In this document: in pieces, positions 38,072-46,894 of the stretch | Layout of the letters: every line of letters starts with the position of its first letter | Numbering within the stretch: the stretch's first letter is position 1 | From: Paraburkholderia guartelaensis | GTDB taxonomy: Bacteria; Pseudomonadota; Gammaproteobacteria; Burkholderiales; Burkholderiaceae | Reading direction: 5' to 3' | Length of the DNA: 64,000 bases | Assembly (NCBI RefSeq): GCF_004353905.1 | Contig: NZ_SMOD01000006.1 | Span: 245,529-309,528 of the forward strand | The notes under the pieces: generated by a model | Seen by the model: the letters and a program-made list of their open reading frames with translations, nothing else | What the model was told of the DNA's origin: nothing | The model's database searches: none | Program-made: the position numbers and the translations under genes

Positions 38072-39256
38072 TCACGCGCAGGAAGTCGGCCCGGAAACCG
38101 CGACGCGGCGGCGCGCGCGCCGGTCGATCTGCGCCGAAACCAGCGTGAGCGCGAGCGCCGCGAAAGCGGTGACGACGCCGACCCAAGGTAGCGCCGTGAG
38201 CGGCGCGCCCGCGCTGATCGCCACGCCCCCAATCCACGCCCCGCCCGCATTGCCGAGATTGAACGCGCCCTGGTTGAGCGTAGAGGCGAGGTTGGGCGCA
38301 TCGCTCGCGCGGTTGACGATCAGGATCTGCAACGGCGGCACGATCGCGAACGCGAGAATGCCCCACACGAAGATCGTCGCCATGGCTGCGATCTGGTCGT
38401 GCATCGTCAGCGAGAACGCGGCGAGCACGACGGCAATCATGGCGAGGAACGTGAGCAGCGAGCGCATGAGTTTCCAGTCGGCGAGCTTGCCGCCCAGCGT
38501 GCTGCCCACCGTGAGCCCGAGGCCGAACAGCAGCAGCACGAACGTGACTTCATGCGGCGAGAAACCGGTCACGTCTTCGAGAATCGGCGTGATGTAGGTG
38601 AACACCGCGAAGAGGCTGGCCGAGGCCAGCACGCTCATGCCGAGCACCATGAGCACCTGCGGGTTCTTCAGCACGCCGAACTCATGCACGAGGCTCGCCT
38701 TCTGCATTTCGATCTTCGCGGGCAGGCATACCTGCAGCGCCGCCGCCGCGAGGATGCCGATGGCCGTCACGGCCCAGAACGTCGTGCGCCAACCGGCGAT
38801 CTGACCGAGCGCCGTGCCGAGCGGCACGCCCAGCACGTTGGCGAGCGTCAAGCCCGTGAACATCAGCGCGATGGCCTGGGCGCGGCGGTTCGGCGCGACG
38901 AGGCCGGCCGCGACCACCGAGCCGATGCCGAAGAACGCGCCGTGGCAGAACGCGGTGACGATGCGCGCGGCCATCAGGATCGAGTAGTTCGGCGCGAGCG
39001 CACACAACAGGTTGCCGACGATGAAGATGCCGATCAGGCGCATGAGCGCCTGCTTGCGCGGCACGTTGGCAATGGCGATGGCGACGATGGGCGCGCCGAT
39101 CGTCACGCCGAGCGCGTAGGCCGAGACGAGCATGCCTGCCGCCGGGATCGAGACGCTCAGGTCACGCGCGACGTCGGGCAGCAGCCCCATGATGACGAAT
39201 TCGGTGGTACCGATACCAAAGGCGGCAACGGCAAGGGCGAGGAGGGGCAAGGGCAT
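38072..39256 (-). CDS. MFS transporter, DHA1 family (AraJ/YdhP-like)
   Basis: A 394-residue, twelve-helix antiporter of the drug:H+ antiporter-1 family. It has the family start LLALAVAAFGIGTTEFVIMGLLPDVARDL, GVTIGAPIVAI (motif C-like), NVPRKQALMRL (motif A) and LASTLNQGAFNLGNAGGAWIGG. Relatives export sugars, arabinose derivatives or drugs; the substrate here cannot be assigned. About 100 bp separate it from the following MFS gene on the same strand. Confidence 0.88.
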   Translation of the reverse strand: MPLPLLALAVAAFGIGTTEFVIMGLLPDVARDLSVSIPAAGMLVSAYALGVTIGAPIVAIAIANVPRKQALMRLIGIFIVGNLLCALAPNYSILMAARIVTAFCHGAFFGIGSVVAAGLVAPNRRAQAIALMFTGLTLANVLGVPLGTALGQIAGWRTTFWAVTAIGILAAAALQVCLPAKIEMQKASLVHEFGVLKNPQVLMVLGMSVLASASLFAVFTYITPILEDVTGFSPHEVTFVLLLFGLGLTVGSTLGGKLADWKLMRSLLTFLAMIAVVLAAFSLTMHDQIAAMATIFVWGILAFAIVPPLQILIVNRASDAPNLASTLNQGAFNLGNAGGAWIGGVAISAGAPLTALPWVGVVTAFAALALTLVSAQIDRRARRRVAVSGPTSCA

Positions 39257-39605
39257 GGCGTGTGGTCGGCGCAGGACGGCGCCGGGCCGAAGCGCGAAGC
39301 CGTTTTATTTAAGTCAACGCGGAATTGTACTGAAACCTGACACAACGCATACGGCACGCATTTCAATGCTGTTGGGAAAACAACAGCTTTTCTCGCCGGA
39401 TCTCGTTCACTGTTCCTCCATTTTTCTTGACGATTTCTACAGGTTACGTGCATGGCGCAACGCGCTCGCGGGCAGCACGATACCCACACGATCCAACGAG
39501 CGAAACAGTCCACCATCCGGTCCGCCCGCCGGCGGGTGCCGCCCTCGCGTCGTCCGTCCCGCGCATGACGGAACCGAACATGCGCAACCTTCCTGGAGCG
39601 ATGTC
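39257..39605. other. Intergenic region before small secreted protein gene
   Basis: This 349-bp gap lies between divergent genes. A TTGACG hexamer at 39427-39432 is a possible -35 element, but no convincing -10 follows. I see no gene, repeat or RNA structure here that I can support. Confidence 0.3.
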
Positions 39606-39875
39606 ATGAACACGATGACCACAGTACGCATCGCGGTGGCCGCAGCGGCTGCCTTATTCGCAGGTAGCGCGCTGGCGCAATCGCAGAGCGACGACCAGTC
39701 ACAACAGGCCAGCACACCGCCGGCTGCGCAGGACGTGGGCGGCTCACCGATGTCGACAAGCGCATCGGGCGCGCCGATGGGGCTCACGCACGCGCAGGTC
39801 TACCAGGACCTGGTGCGCTCCGAGCAATCGGGTCAGCAGAAGGCGCTGAACGAAGGGCTCTATCACGGTAACTGA
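39606..39875 (+). CDS. Small secreted protein, DUF4148-like
   Basis: An 89-residue protein with a clear Sec signal peptide (MNTMTTVRIAVAAAAALFAGSALA, cleavage before QSQSDD) and a Gln/Ser/Ala-rich mature start. Its C-terminal helix, GLTHAQVYQDLVRSEQSGQQKALNEGLYHG, resembles the DUF4148 helix (LTRAQVRAEL... pattern) of many small Burkholderiaceae periplasmic proteins of unknown function. Start chosen because it begins the signal peptide; the frame is open upstream. The following gene is convergent. Confidence 0.75.
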   Translation: MNTMTTVRIAVAAAAALFAGSALAQSQSDDQSQQASTPPAAQDVGGSPMSTSASGAPMGLTHAQVYQDLVRSEQSGQQKALNEGLYHGN

Positions 39876-39941
39876 GTCAAAAAGGGAGACCCACGTATCA
39901 GGACGGCGACGCGACGCGCTCTCGCGATCTGCGCCAATCGC

Positions 39942-41759
39942 TCAGCGTGTCGGGCCGCCGCCAATGTGTTTTTCGATGAGCCGCATGCGTCCCGTCGGAC
40001 GCCAGGGCGCGAACCATGGATTCGTGCGCAACTCGCATAGCCGCGAACTGCGCTCGGCCAGCGCCGTCTCGAGCCAGCGGAACATTTCGTCGGGCTGCGC
40101 GAGGCGCGCGTAGGCCTCGGCGATGAGTAGCGGCGACGTGTACCGGGTCCGCCGCCGCGCGAGCAGATCCTCCAGATACCAGCGCAGCACCGCGTCATAG
40201 CCGCCTGTTTCCCAGCGAGCGCGAATGGTGCTTGCGCGCGCTTGCTGGTTGCAACGTTCGAGCGCCTCGACGGTGGCGTCCACGGCCTGCGCGTACAGTT
40301 TTTTCACTTCGAACGCGGTAGCGAGCAACTGATAGACGAGCGGCGGATGGTCCATGTGCCCCGGCGCGAGATATTCGCTCACGACTTCCGCATGCCTGCC
40401 CGACATCACCATGCCGAACGCGCGCGAGCCCTGGAACGCCAGCGGATCGATGCGTTCGGCGCGCTCCATCGCGGCGTCGCCTTCCGCGCGGCGTCCCGCC
40501 GCCACGAGCATGCGCGCATAGAGCCGATGCGCCTCCGGGTAACTCGGATTGCGCCGTAGCGCCTCCTTGAAGCCGGCCTCGGCCTGGTCCCAGTCCCAGT
40601 CGTAGAAGTAGCGCACGGCCGCGAGCGCGTGATGCGCCTCCGGCAGGTCCGGGTCGAGTTCGAGCGCGCTTTCGGCGAGCGAGCGCGCGACCGGCCAGCC
40701 GTCGTCGGGCGCGACGAAGCCATGCACCACCGTCGATCCGTAGTAGTTCGAAAGGCCCGTATAGCCGAGCGCATAGCTCGGGTCGTGTTCGAGCGCGGCC
40801 TCGAAGTAGGTCCGGCTGCGCACAAAGTCTTCGCCGTCGATGCCGTGATGTGCGCAAAAGCCCGCTTCGAAATGCACGCGGCGATACCAGAAGAAACGCC
40901 CGCGCACATACGCGTCGTGCGCGGCGGGATCGACAGGCAGACGCCGCTCGAGGCGCGTGCGCTGCTGCTCGGAAAGCGTGGACGCCAGATTTTCGGCGAG
41001 CGCCGCGACCGCTTCCTTGAGGATGTCGAGCGCGCCTTGCGTGGCGCTCTCGTGCGCGCGGCTCCAGATCTGCGCTTCGTCGGCGCAGCGGATCAGACGC
41101 GTGAGGATGCGTGTTTGCTGTCCCGCGCGCGTGAGCGAGCCTTCGAGCACGTAGTCGAGCTTCAGCTCGCGCGCGATCTCGCCGATGCTCTTTTGCGTCG
41201 CGCGGTAGCGCGCTGCCGTCGTGCGCGCGATCGTGAGCAGGCGCTCGGGGTTGAGCGCGCCGAGCGTGACCGAAATCTCGTCGGCGAGCTGGCAGCACAG
41301 GCTCTCCTGGCTCGCGTCGCCTGTGTGGTTGGTGAAGGGCAGCACCAGCATGCGCACGGCGGGCGGCGCCGGCCCGGTCTCGCGCTGCGTCTGCGAGCCG
41401 TGCGCGGCAGCCGGCGCGTCGTGAGCGTCGGCGTGTGCGGGCAGGATGCCGTCGAACCGGTAGCCCTTGCCCTTCACGGTGATGAGGTGGCGCGGTTTGG
41501 CGGGGTTGTCCGCGAGCGCGATGCGGATCTTGCGGATCGCCGTGTTCAGCCCGTTGTCAGTATCGCGAAAGGGGCTGCCGGCCCACAACCGGTCGACGAT
41601 GTCCGCGCGCGAGATCAGCTCGCCGCGGCGCGAGGCAAGCAGGATCAGAAGATCCATGGGCAACCGCTCCAGCTTGACCTCCGTACCCTCTCGGCGCAGC
41701 TGGTACCGCTCGACGTCGAGTTCGAAGTCCGCGAAGCGGATGATTCGATCCGTCGGCAT
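39942..41759 (-). CDS. Winged-helix regulator with TolB-like and TPR domains
   Basis: A 605-residue probable transcription factor. Residues 5-100 are an OmpR/PhoB-type winged helix (FADFELDVERYQLRREGTEVKLERLPMDLLILLASRRGELISRADIVDRLW ... HLITVKGKGYRF). After a linker, about 135-250 is a TolB/FlgO-like domain (VRMLVLPFTNHTGDASQESLCCQLADEISVTL). TPR repeats then run to the end (YALGYTGLSNYYG, PEAHHALAAVRYFYDWDWDQAEAGFKEALRRNPSYPEAHRLYARMLV). CadC-like proteins have a membrane helix after the winged helix; none is seen here, so it should be cytoplasmic. The start at 41759 has GGGAG upstream. Ligand and targets are unknown. Confidence 0.82.
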   Translation of the reverse strand: MPTDRIIRFADFELDVERYQLRREGTEVKLERLPMDLLILLASRRGELISRADIVDRLWAGSPFRDTDNGLNTAIRKIRIALADNPAKPRHLITVKGKGYRFDGILPAHADAHDAPAAAHGSQTQRETGPAPPAVRMLVLPFTNHTGDASQESLCCQLADEISVTLGALNPERLLTIARTTAARYRATQKSIGEIARELKLDYVLEGSLTRAGQQTRILTRLIRCADEAQIWSRAHESATQGALDILKEAVAALAENLASTLSEQQRTRLERRLPVDPAAHDAYVRGRFFWYRRVHFEAGFCAHHGIDGEDFVRSRTYFEAALEHDPSYALGYTGLSNYYGSTVVHGFVAPDDGWPVARSLAESALELDPDLPEAHHALAAVRYFYDWDWDQAEAGFKEALRRNPSYPEAHRLYARMLVAAGRRAEGDAAMERAERIDPLAFQGSRAFGMVMSGRHAEVVSEYLAPGHMDHPPLVYQLLATAFEVKKLYAQAVDATVEALERCNQQARASTIRARWETGGYDAVLRWYLEDLLARRRTRYTSPLLIAEAYARLAQPDEMFRWLETALAERSSRLCELRTNPWFAPWRPTGRMRLIEKHIGGGPTR

Positions 41760-42002
41760 GAGATCACTCCCGTGATGCGGCATCAGGGAAGGGGGCGCCG
41801 GGGCGGTTCGTCTGAAGATTGCCGTTAGACGCAGGAGTACTCAGCGTCATTACAAATGGCGGCAGGGGCGGGGGCAGCGGCGCGGATCAATTTCAATGTA
41901 GTGGGTCGCGCGCGCGCCTTCAAGCGTCAAGCGCTGCGCACTGTGGCCGTCGCCACGTCAATCGACTGTCGTTGTGTTCGCGTGCGATTTTCGTTTCGCT
42001 GA

Positions 42003-42812
42003 CTACGGTTTCAGTGGATCAAGCGGTTCACCATGACGGCCTGCGCCGGCGGCGAAGCGCGCCGCGAGCGCGAGCCCTTCGTCGAGCACCGCGCGATAGC
42101 CGAGCGCGGCTTCGCGGCGCAACGCCTCGGCAGTGTCGGACAGCATGCTGTGTTCGATCGCGGAGTGGCGGTCCGCGAGCAACGCGGCTTGCGGCAACGC
42201 CGCGAGTTGCGCGGCGAGTTGCTCGGCGGCCTGGCGCGCGCCGCCTTTTGCGACAACGCGATTGGCGAGACCGAACGCGAGGGCTTCCTGCGCATCGACG
42301 GCGCGCCCCGTGAGGATCAGATCGAGTGCGCGCGAAAGGCCGATCAGGCGCGGCAAGCGCACCGTGCCGCCGTCGATGAGCGGCACGCCCACGCGGCGGC
42401 AGAACACGCCGAGTACGGCGTCTTCTTCGACCATGCGCAAGTCGCACAGCAGTGCGAGTTCGAGCCCGCCCGCAACGGCATAGCCTGAAATCGCGGCGAT
42501 CACGGGCTTGCTGAGCGACATGCGCGTGGGACCGAGCGGGCCTGGACCGTTGCCGTCCTCGTGGATTTCATTGCGGCGTTCGGGGTCGGCGAGCGCGGTG
42601 AGGTCCGCGCCCGCGCAGAAGGTGCCGCCCGCGCCGTACAGCACGCCCGCGAGCCATGCGGGATTTTCTTCGAAGCGTGTAAAGGCGGCTGCGAGTGCGT
42701 TCGCTACGGGCCTGTCGATGGCGTTGCGTTGCGCCGGCCGGTCGAGCACGAGAATTGCTACACGCCCTTGAGTCTCGATACGGACGTGCTTGCCGAAGGT
42801 TTCGATCGTCAT
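42003..42812 (-). CDS. Enoyl-CoA hydratase/isomerase (crotonase) family protein
   Basis: A 269-residue crotonase-fold enzyme acting on an acyl-CoA. It has VAILVLDRPAQRNAID at the start, the oxyanion-hole segments AGGTFCAGADLTALAD and AISGYAVAGGLELALLCDLRMVEEDAVLGVFCRRVGVPLIDGGTVRLPRLIG, then ALDLILTGRAVDAQEALAFGLANRVV. It stands alone with no other beta-oxidation genes, so the substrate is open. Confidence 0.9.
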   Translation of the reverse strand: MTIETFGKHVRIETQGRVAILVLDRPAQRNAIDRPVANALAAAFTRFEENPAWLAGVLYGAGGTFCAGADLTALADPERRNEIHEDGNGPGPLGPTRMSLSKPVIAAISGYAVAGGLELALLCDLRMVEEDAVLGVFCRRVGVPLIDGGTVRLPRLIGLSRALDLILTGRAVDAQEALAFGLANRVVAKGGARQAAEQLAAQLAALPQAALLADRHSAIEHSMLSDTAEALRREAALGYRAVLDEGLALAARFAAGAGRHGEPLDPLKP

Positions 42813-42915
42813 GTGTCAGTCCTCGATGCGCCCCGCATTCGTCATAAAAATTTAATGGCCCATCCGTAGCTTAGGCCGGTTTAATTTCCTGAACTACGGT
42901 TTCACCACCGCACGC

Positions 42916-43461
42916 ATGCAATCGACGTCCATGTCCAGCATCATCTCCGTTTCGGATTCCTCGCCGTATCCCGCTTGTGGACCCCTCTGGACCGTCCCGT
43001 TGCCCGACCACGACGCGTATGACCATGTGCACTTCAAGCGCGTCTTCACGACCGACGGCACGCGCCATGTCGTCGTGATCGTCGATCTGCACAGACTGCT
43101 TCTCTGCGCCGACCGCGACGACACCGATTACGTGCTCAAGCCCGTCGACGACTGGCATAGCGGCAAGATTCGCGGCATTCGCGAGTTTCTCGATCCCGAC
43201 AACGAGCGCGTGCCGCAGATGCCCTATGTGACGATCAGCAAACGCCGCGTATCGGGGCTGGCCGGATGGCTCGGACTCGCGCACGAGGGCGTAGTGGCGT
43301 TTCGCAATGGCCAGCATCGCGCGCGTTACCTCGCATGGGCGGGGGCATTGTGGCTACCTGTGGAAGTGCACGAGCGCGAAGCGGCGTTGCTGCGCGAACT
43401 GTGCGGCGCGGGCGACGTGGGCCTGCTGGTTCCGGTCGACGGCAACTCGCCCCGGTTCTGA
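42916..43461 (+). CDS. Protein resembling plasmid fertility-inhibition factors
   Basis: 181 residues, no signal peptide or membrane segment. It has a block HVHFKRVFTTDGTRHVVVIVDLHRLL, then YVLKPVDDWHSGKIRGIREFLDPDNERVPQMPYVTISKRR, and a ParB/sulfiredoxin-like element VVAFRNGQHRARYLAWAGALWLPVEVHEREAALLRELCG, where an Asn-Gly-x-His-Arg motif precedes a predicted strand. From memory this resembles proteins named plasmid fertility inhibition factor in Burkholderia; the match is moderate and the function here is unknown. ATGs at 42916 and 42931 are both possible. No plasmid transfer genes are nearby. Confidence 0.6.
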   Translation: MQSTSMSSIISVSDSSPYPACGPLWTVPLPDHDAYDHVHFKRVFTTDGTRHVVVIVDLHRLLLCADRDDTDYVLKPVDDWHSGKIRGIREFLDPDNERVPQMPYVTISKRRVSGLAGWLGLAHEGVVAFRNGQHRARYLAWAGALWLPVEVHEREAALLRELCGAGDVGLLVPVDGNSPRF

Positions 43462-43573
43462 TGCGCCGTCGCGCGCGAACGGCATGTTCGCTAACGGCGC
43501 GCTCACTCGCCGGCATGTTCTCAAACCACCGGGCGTACGCGTGACGCAAACATTGCGCACGCCCGATGTGTGC

Positions 43574-44515
43574 TCACGCCACGCTCAGCGGCTGGCTGGA
43601 CATGGGCGATGCGTGATGCGCATGCGCGAAATGTTCGACCGTGTAATCGACGAAGCGGCGCGTCTTCGCGGGCAGATACTGGCGGCTCGGATAGACGATG
43701 GACATGCGCACGTCGGGATCGTCGATCTCGTAGTCGGGCAGAAGCCGGCGCAATGTGCCTGCGGTGAAGTCGTCGGCGACGAGCGGCGCGGGCACGATCG
43801 CCACGCCCATGCCGGCCAGCGCGGCGAGACGCACCATCAGCATGTTGTTGACGGCATAGCCGGGCTGCAGCGTGACCTGCTGGGTACGCTCGCCGGCCTT
43901 CGCGAACTGCCACGTCGCGCTGCGTTCCTCGGGCGGCAGCGCGACCGCCGCGCACTGCTCGAGCTGCTCGGGCGTATGCGGCTCGCCGTGCTCGGCGAGC
44001 CATGCGGGCGCCGCGCAAGGGACGAACGTCGTGGTGCCGAGCGCGCGCTCCACGCACTCGCCGTTGCGCGCGGGCGTGGCGCCGACGATGCCCACATCGA
44101 ACCCATCTTCCCTGAGATCCACGGGGCGCTCGGCGAGCGTGAGCCGCACGTTCACGCGCGGATACAGACGTCGATAACCGTCGATGAGGGGCGTGAGCGT
44201 GGCAAGCGAGAGCGCGCCCGCGGCCACCACGCGCAGCGTGCCGCTTGGCTCGCTTTCCGTGTGCGCCAGCGAGCGCTCCAGATGATCGAGTTCCTCCAGC
44301 ACGCAACGACAGCCTTCAAGGTAGCGTAGGCCCGCCTCGGTAAGCGCGAGATTGCGCGTGGTGCGATTGATGAGGCGTGTATTCAGGTGCGCCTCGAGCA
44401 TCGCGACGGAGCGCGTGACGAGCGCGTTGGAGACGTCGAGCTGCTGCGCGGCGCGACGAAAGCTTTCGGTTTCCGCAACCCTGACGAAGACGCGCATGGC
44501 GTGTATCTGGTTCAT
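43574..44515 (-). CDS. LysR-family transcriptional regulator
   Basis: A 313-residue regulator with the LysR winged helix at residues 4-60 (MRVFVRVAETESFRRAAQQLDVSNALVTRSVAMLEAHLNTRLINRTTRNLALTEAG) and a substrate-binding effector domain (VVAAGALSLATLTPLIDGYRRLYPRVNVRLTLAERPVDLREDGFDVGIV). It belongs to the CrgA/PA-type subgroup, which often controls a divergent neighbour. The divergent neighbour here is the aspartate:alanine antiporter operon, about 600 bp away. Confidence 0.92.
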   Translation of the reverse strand: MNQIHAMRVFVRVAETESFRRAAQQLDVSNALVTRSVAMLEAHLNTRLINRTTRNLALTEAGLRYLEGCRCVLEELDHLERSLAHTESEPSGTLRVVAAGALSLATLTPLIDGYRRLYPRVNVRLTLAERPVDLREDGFDVGIVGATPARNGECVERALGTTTFVPCAAPAWLAEHGEPHTPEQLEQCAAVALPPEERSATWQFAKAGERTQQVTLQPGYAVNNMLMVRLAALAGMGVAIVPAPLVADDFTAGTLRRLLPDYEIDDPDVRMSIVYPSRQYLPAKTRRFVDYTVEHFAHAHHASPMSSQPLSVA

Positions 44516-44847
44516 GTGTAGCCTCGTATGCTCGATGCATGGACCGGTTGAGGGGCACTGCGACTGCTGGCGAAGTTGAGGAAGGAAACAGTGTGTCGCG
44601 TTGTTCTGGCCAATATGCTTCGAATGGACGACTGCGATGGACGACTTCGGTAATCTAACAAAAATAATATTGACAGTCGGTGAGAATTACAATATCTATC
44701 TCAACACACAGCAGCGTTTCTTACTTGTAAAAGATCCAATACGCAACTGGCATGTATTGAGTGAGGAATACGTTGTGCGTTTTTGTCACTATCAAATATT
44801 TGTGCATTGCAGATAACGTGTTCGCGTAATTTTTGCGAGCAGCCGAT

Positions 44848-44866
44848 ATCTGTCAGATCTGTCAGA
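44848..44866. repeat. Tandem 9-bp palindromic repeat
   Basis: ATCTGTCAG occurs twice in direct succession. Each TCTGTCAGA is itself a palindrome around a central T, so two adjacent 9-bp half-sites form an 18-bp near-palindrome at 44849-44866. This is the geometry of a binding site for two protein dimers or subunits. Confidence 0.7.
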
Positions 44867-44911
44867 TTCAGGGCGGCTTAGCCTTTGCCTGCGGCGAATC
44901 GTGAGTCATTG

Positions 44912-44933
44912 CGGTCGGTGAACGGTCGGTGAA
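44912..44933 (+). repeat. Tandem 11-bp direct repeat
   Basis: CGGTCGGTGAA is repeated exactly twice without a spacer, 180 bp before the aspT start. It may be a two-turn regulator site. Confidence 0.65.
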
Positions 44934-45113
44934 TTTATCGTAATTCACATGACTGAAATAAGCGCGCATTGATTCTTTTGCTGCGTGAAAGAATGGTTGC
45001 GCATGGGGAAAATAACGACCGGCATTCGGCATTGCATGTTATTTAATGTGCATTAGCGCTCGTTTTTTGAGCATGCTTTCGGGCTAACTAAAACGTAAAT
45101 CGGCAGACCAGAC

Positions 45114-46796
45114 ATGATCGTCGAATTGCTGAAGTCGCAACCCGAGATTGCCCTGTTCGTGAGCCTCGCGCTCGGTTATCTGATTGGTTCCATCCGCTTC
45201 GGGCCGATCTCCCTCGGGGGAGTGTGCGGCACGCTGATCGTCGCGCTCGTGCTCGGGCAAACCGGCGCGCGCATCTCGCCGGACCTCAAGAACGTCGCTT
45301 TCGCACTCTTCATCTTCGCGCTCGGCTTCACGGGCGGTCCGCAGTTCTTCGCGAACGTCGGCCGCGGCTGGCGCTATGGACTGCTCTCGATCGTCGAGAT
45401 CGTGTCTGTCATGGCGCTCGTCATGATCGCCGTCGTCGTGATGAAGCTCGATGCGGGCACCGCGGCGGGCCTGCTCGCAGGAGCGGCGACCGAATCGGCC
45501 GTGATCGGCACGGCTTCCGAGGCGATCACGCGGCTCGGCCTGACCGACGCCCAGGTGAGCACGCTGCAGGCGCACATCGTGACCGCGTACAGCGTGAGTT
45601 ACCTCTTTGGCCTCATCACCATCGTGCTCTTCACGAGCCAGATTGCTCCGCTCATCCTGCGGGTGAACTTGCGCGAAGAGGCCGCGCGCCTGTATCGCAA
45701 GCTCGGCGGCGACGGCGCGCTCGACGAAGGGCAGCGGCTCGCGCTCGCGCCGCTCGAAGGTCGCGCGTTCAAGGTGGGACCGGCGGCCGGCGCCGCAGTC
45801 GCCGCCTTCGAGGCGCGCTTTGGCAACAACGTCACGATCGAGTACGTGCTGCGCGACGGACGCCAGCTCGACGCCAACGCGCAGTCCGTGCTGCAGCCGG
45901 GCGACATCGTGCTGATCGCCGGACGCCGCGAAGCCGTGATCGAAGCGGCAGGCAGTCTGGGCGAAGAGATGCCGGGCGAAGGCTTGTTCAAGCTGCTCGC
46001 CAAACGTGTGGACGTGATGGTCACGCAGCGCGACGTTAACGGCCTCACGCTCGCGCAAATGCGCGAACGCGCCGCGCCGGAAGCGGGTCGCGGCATCTAC
46101 GTCGGCGCGATCACGCGGCTCGATACCACAGTGCCCGCCTTGCCCGGCACGGTCGTGCATCGCGGCGACGTACTGACGCTGGTCGGCACACCCTCCGACG
46201 TCGCGCGCGGCGCGAAGCGTCTTGGCTACGTGATCCAGCACACCCAGAAGACCGACTTCGTCTATCTGGGCCTCGGCGTGCTGGTCGGGATGATGATCGG
46301 GCGTTTCGGCGTGAACGTGGGCGGCGTCACGCTGGTGCTCGGCACGGGCGGCGGGTGCCTGCTCTCGGGTCTGTTCTTCGGCTGGCTGCGTTCGCGGTTC
46401 CCCCTGGTGGGGTCGCTGCCCTCGGCCGCCGCGCAGGTGCTCAAGGACTTTGGTCTTGCCACCTTCATCGCGGCCGTCGGGCTCTCCGCCGGTCCCGACG
46501 CCATCAAGCTCGTGCGCGAGTACGGTCTCGCGCTGCCGCTCGCCGGCATTCTGATGGTGCTGATTCCCGGGCTCCTTTCACTCTGGATCGGGCACATGTT
46601 CCTCAAGCTCGAAGCGCCGATGCTGCTCGGCGCGATTGCAGGCCAGCAGTGCAGCACGCCGGCGATCAGTGCGCTCGTCGGCGTAGCCGGCAACTCGACT
46701 CCCGTGATCGGCTACACGATCACCTATGCGCTGTCGAACATCCTCTTGCCGCTCATGGGCCCCGTGGTGGTCGGGCTCGCGGCGAAGTTTGGCTGA
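45114..46796 (+). CDS. aspT: Aspartate:alanine antiporter (first copy)
   Basis: A 560-residue inner-membrane transporter of the AAEx family, which exchanges external aspartate for internal alanine. Net charge movement, together with decarboxylation, builds proton motive force. The two five-helix halves each contain a family block: PEIALFVSLALGYLIGSIRFGPISLGGVCGTLI at the start and VYLGLGVLVGMMIGRFGVNVGGVTLVLGTGGGCLLSGL near residue 385. Between them lies a soluble RCK_C-like region (about 205-370, VLQPGDIVLIAGRREAVIEAAG). GQQCSTPAISAL is the late transport motif. First gene of an aspT-aspT-asdA operon. Confidence 0.9.
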   Translation: MIVELLKSQPEIALFVSLALGYLIGSIRFGPISLGGVCGTLIVALVLGQTGARISPDLKNVAFALFIFALGFTGGPQFFANVGRGWRYGLLSIVEIVSVMALVMIAVVVMKLDAGTAAGLLAGAATESAVIGTASEAITRLGLTDAQVSTLQAHIVTAYSVSYLFGLITIVLFTSQIAPLILRVNLREEAARLYRKLGGDGALDEGQRLALAPLEGRAFKVGPAAGAAVAAFEARFGNNVTIEYVLRDGRQLDANAQSVLQPGDIVLIAGRREAVIEAAGSLGEEMPGEGLFKLLAKRVDVMVTQRDVNGLTLAQMRERAAPEAGRGIYVGAITRLDTTVPALPGTVVHRGDVLTLVGTPSDVARGAKRLGYVIQHTQKTDFVYLGLGVLVGMMIGRFGVNVGGVTLVLGTGGGCLLSGLFFGWLRSRFPLVGSLPSAAAQVLKDFGLATFIAAVGLSAGPDAIKLVREYGLALPLAGILMVLIPGLLSLWIGHMFLKLEAPMLLGAIAGQQCSTPAISALVGVAGNSTPVIGYTITYALSNILLPLMGPVVVGLAAKFG

Positions 46797-46894
46797 CGAA
46801 ATTTGGCTGGTGTTTTCGGCTCGATCTGGCCGGCGGTGTTCCATTGCCGGCCATCCCCAGCAGTAACGGGGTTCTTTTTCAAAGCGAGGACACG

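Larger units (their letters stand above)
44516..45113. promoter_or_regulatory. AT-rich intergenic region upstream of the aspT operon
   Basis: This 598-bp gap is visibly richer in A and T than its surroundings, most strongly from about 44650 to 44820 and again from 44930 to 45110. It contains a tandem ATCTGTCAG repeat (44848-44865), a tandem CGGTCGGTGAA repeat (44912-44933) and a repeated ATGGACGACT (44624-44633 and 44637-44646). An open frame (44637-44816, 59 codons, MDDFGNLTKIILTVGENYN...) has no recognisable family and no good ribosome-binding site. I treat it as probably non-coding. Confidence 0.5.

Noticed and set aside
44637..44816. A 59-codon AT-rich frame (MDDFGNLTKIILTVGENYN...) upstream of aspT
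   Set aside because: No ribosome-binding site, no recognisable family, and it lies in a repeat-bearing control region. AT-rich sequence alone could give such a frame.
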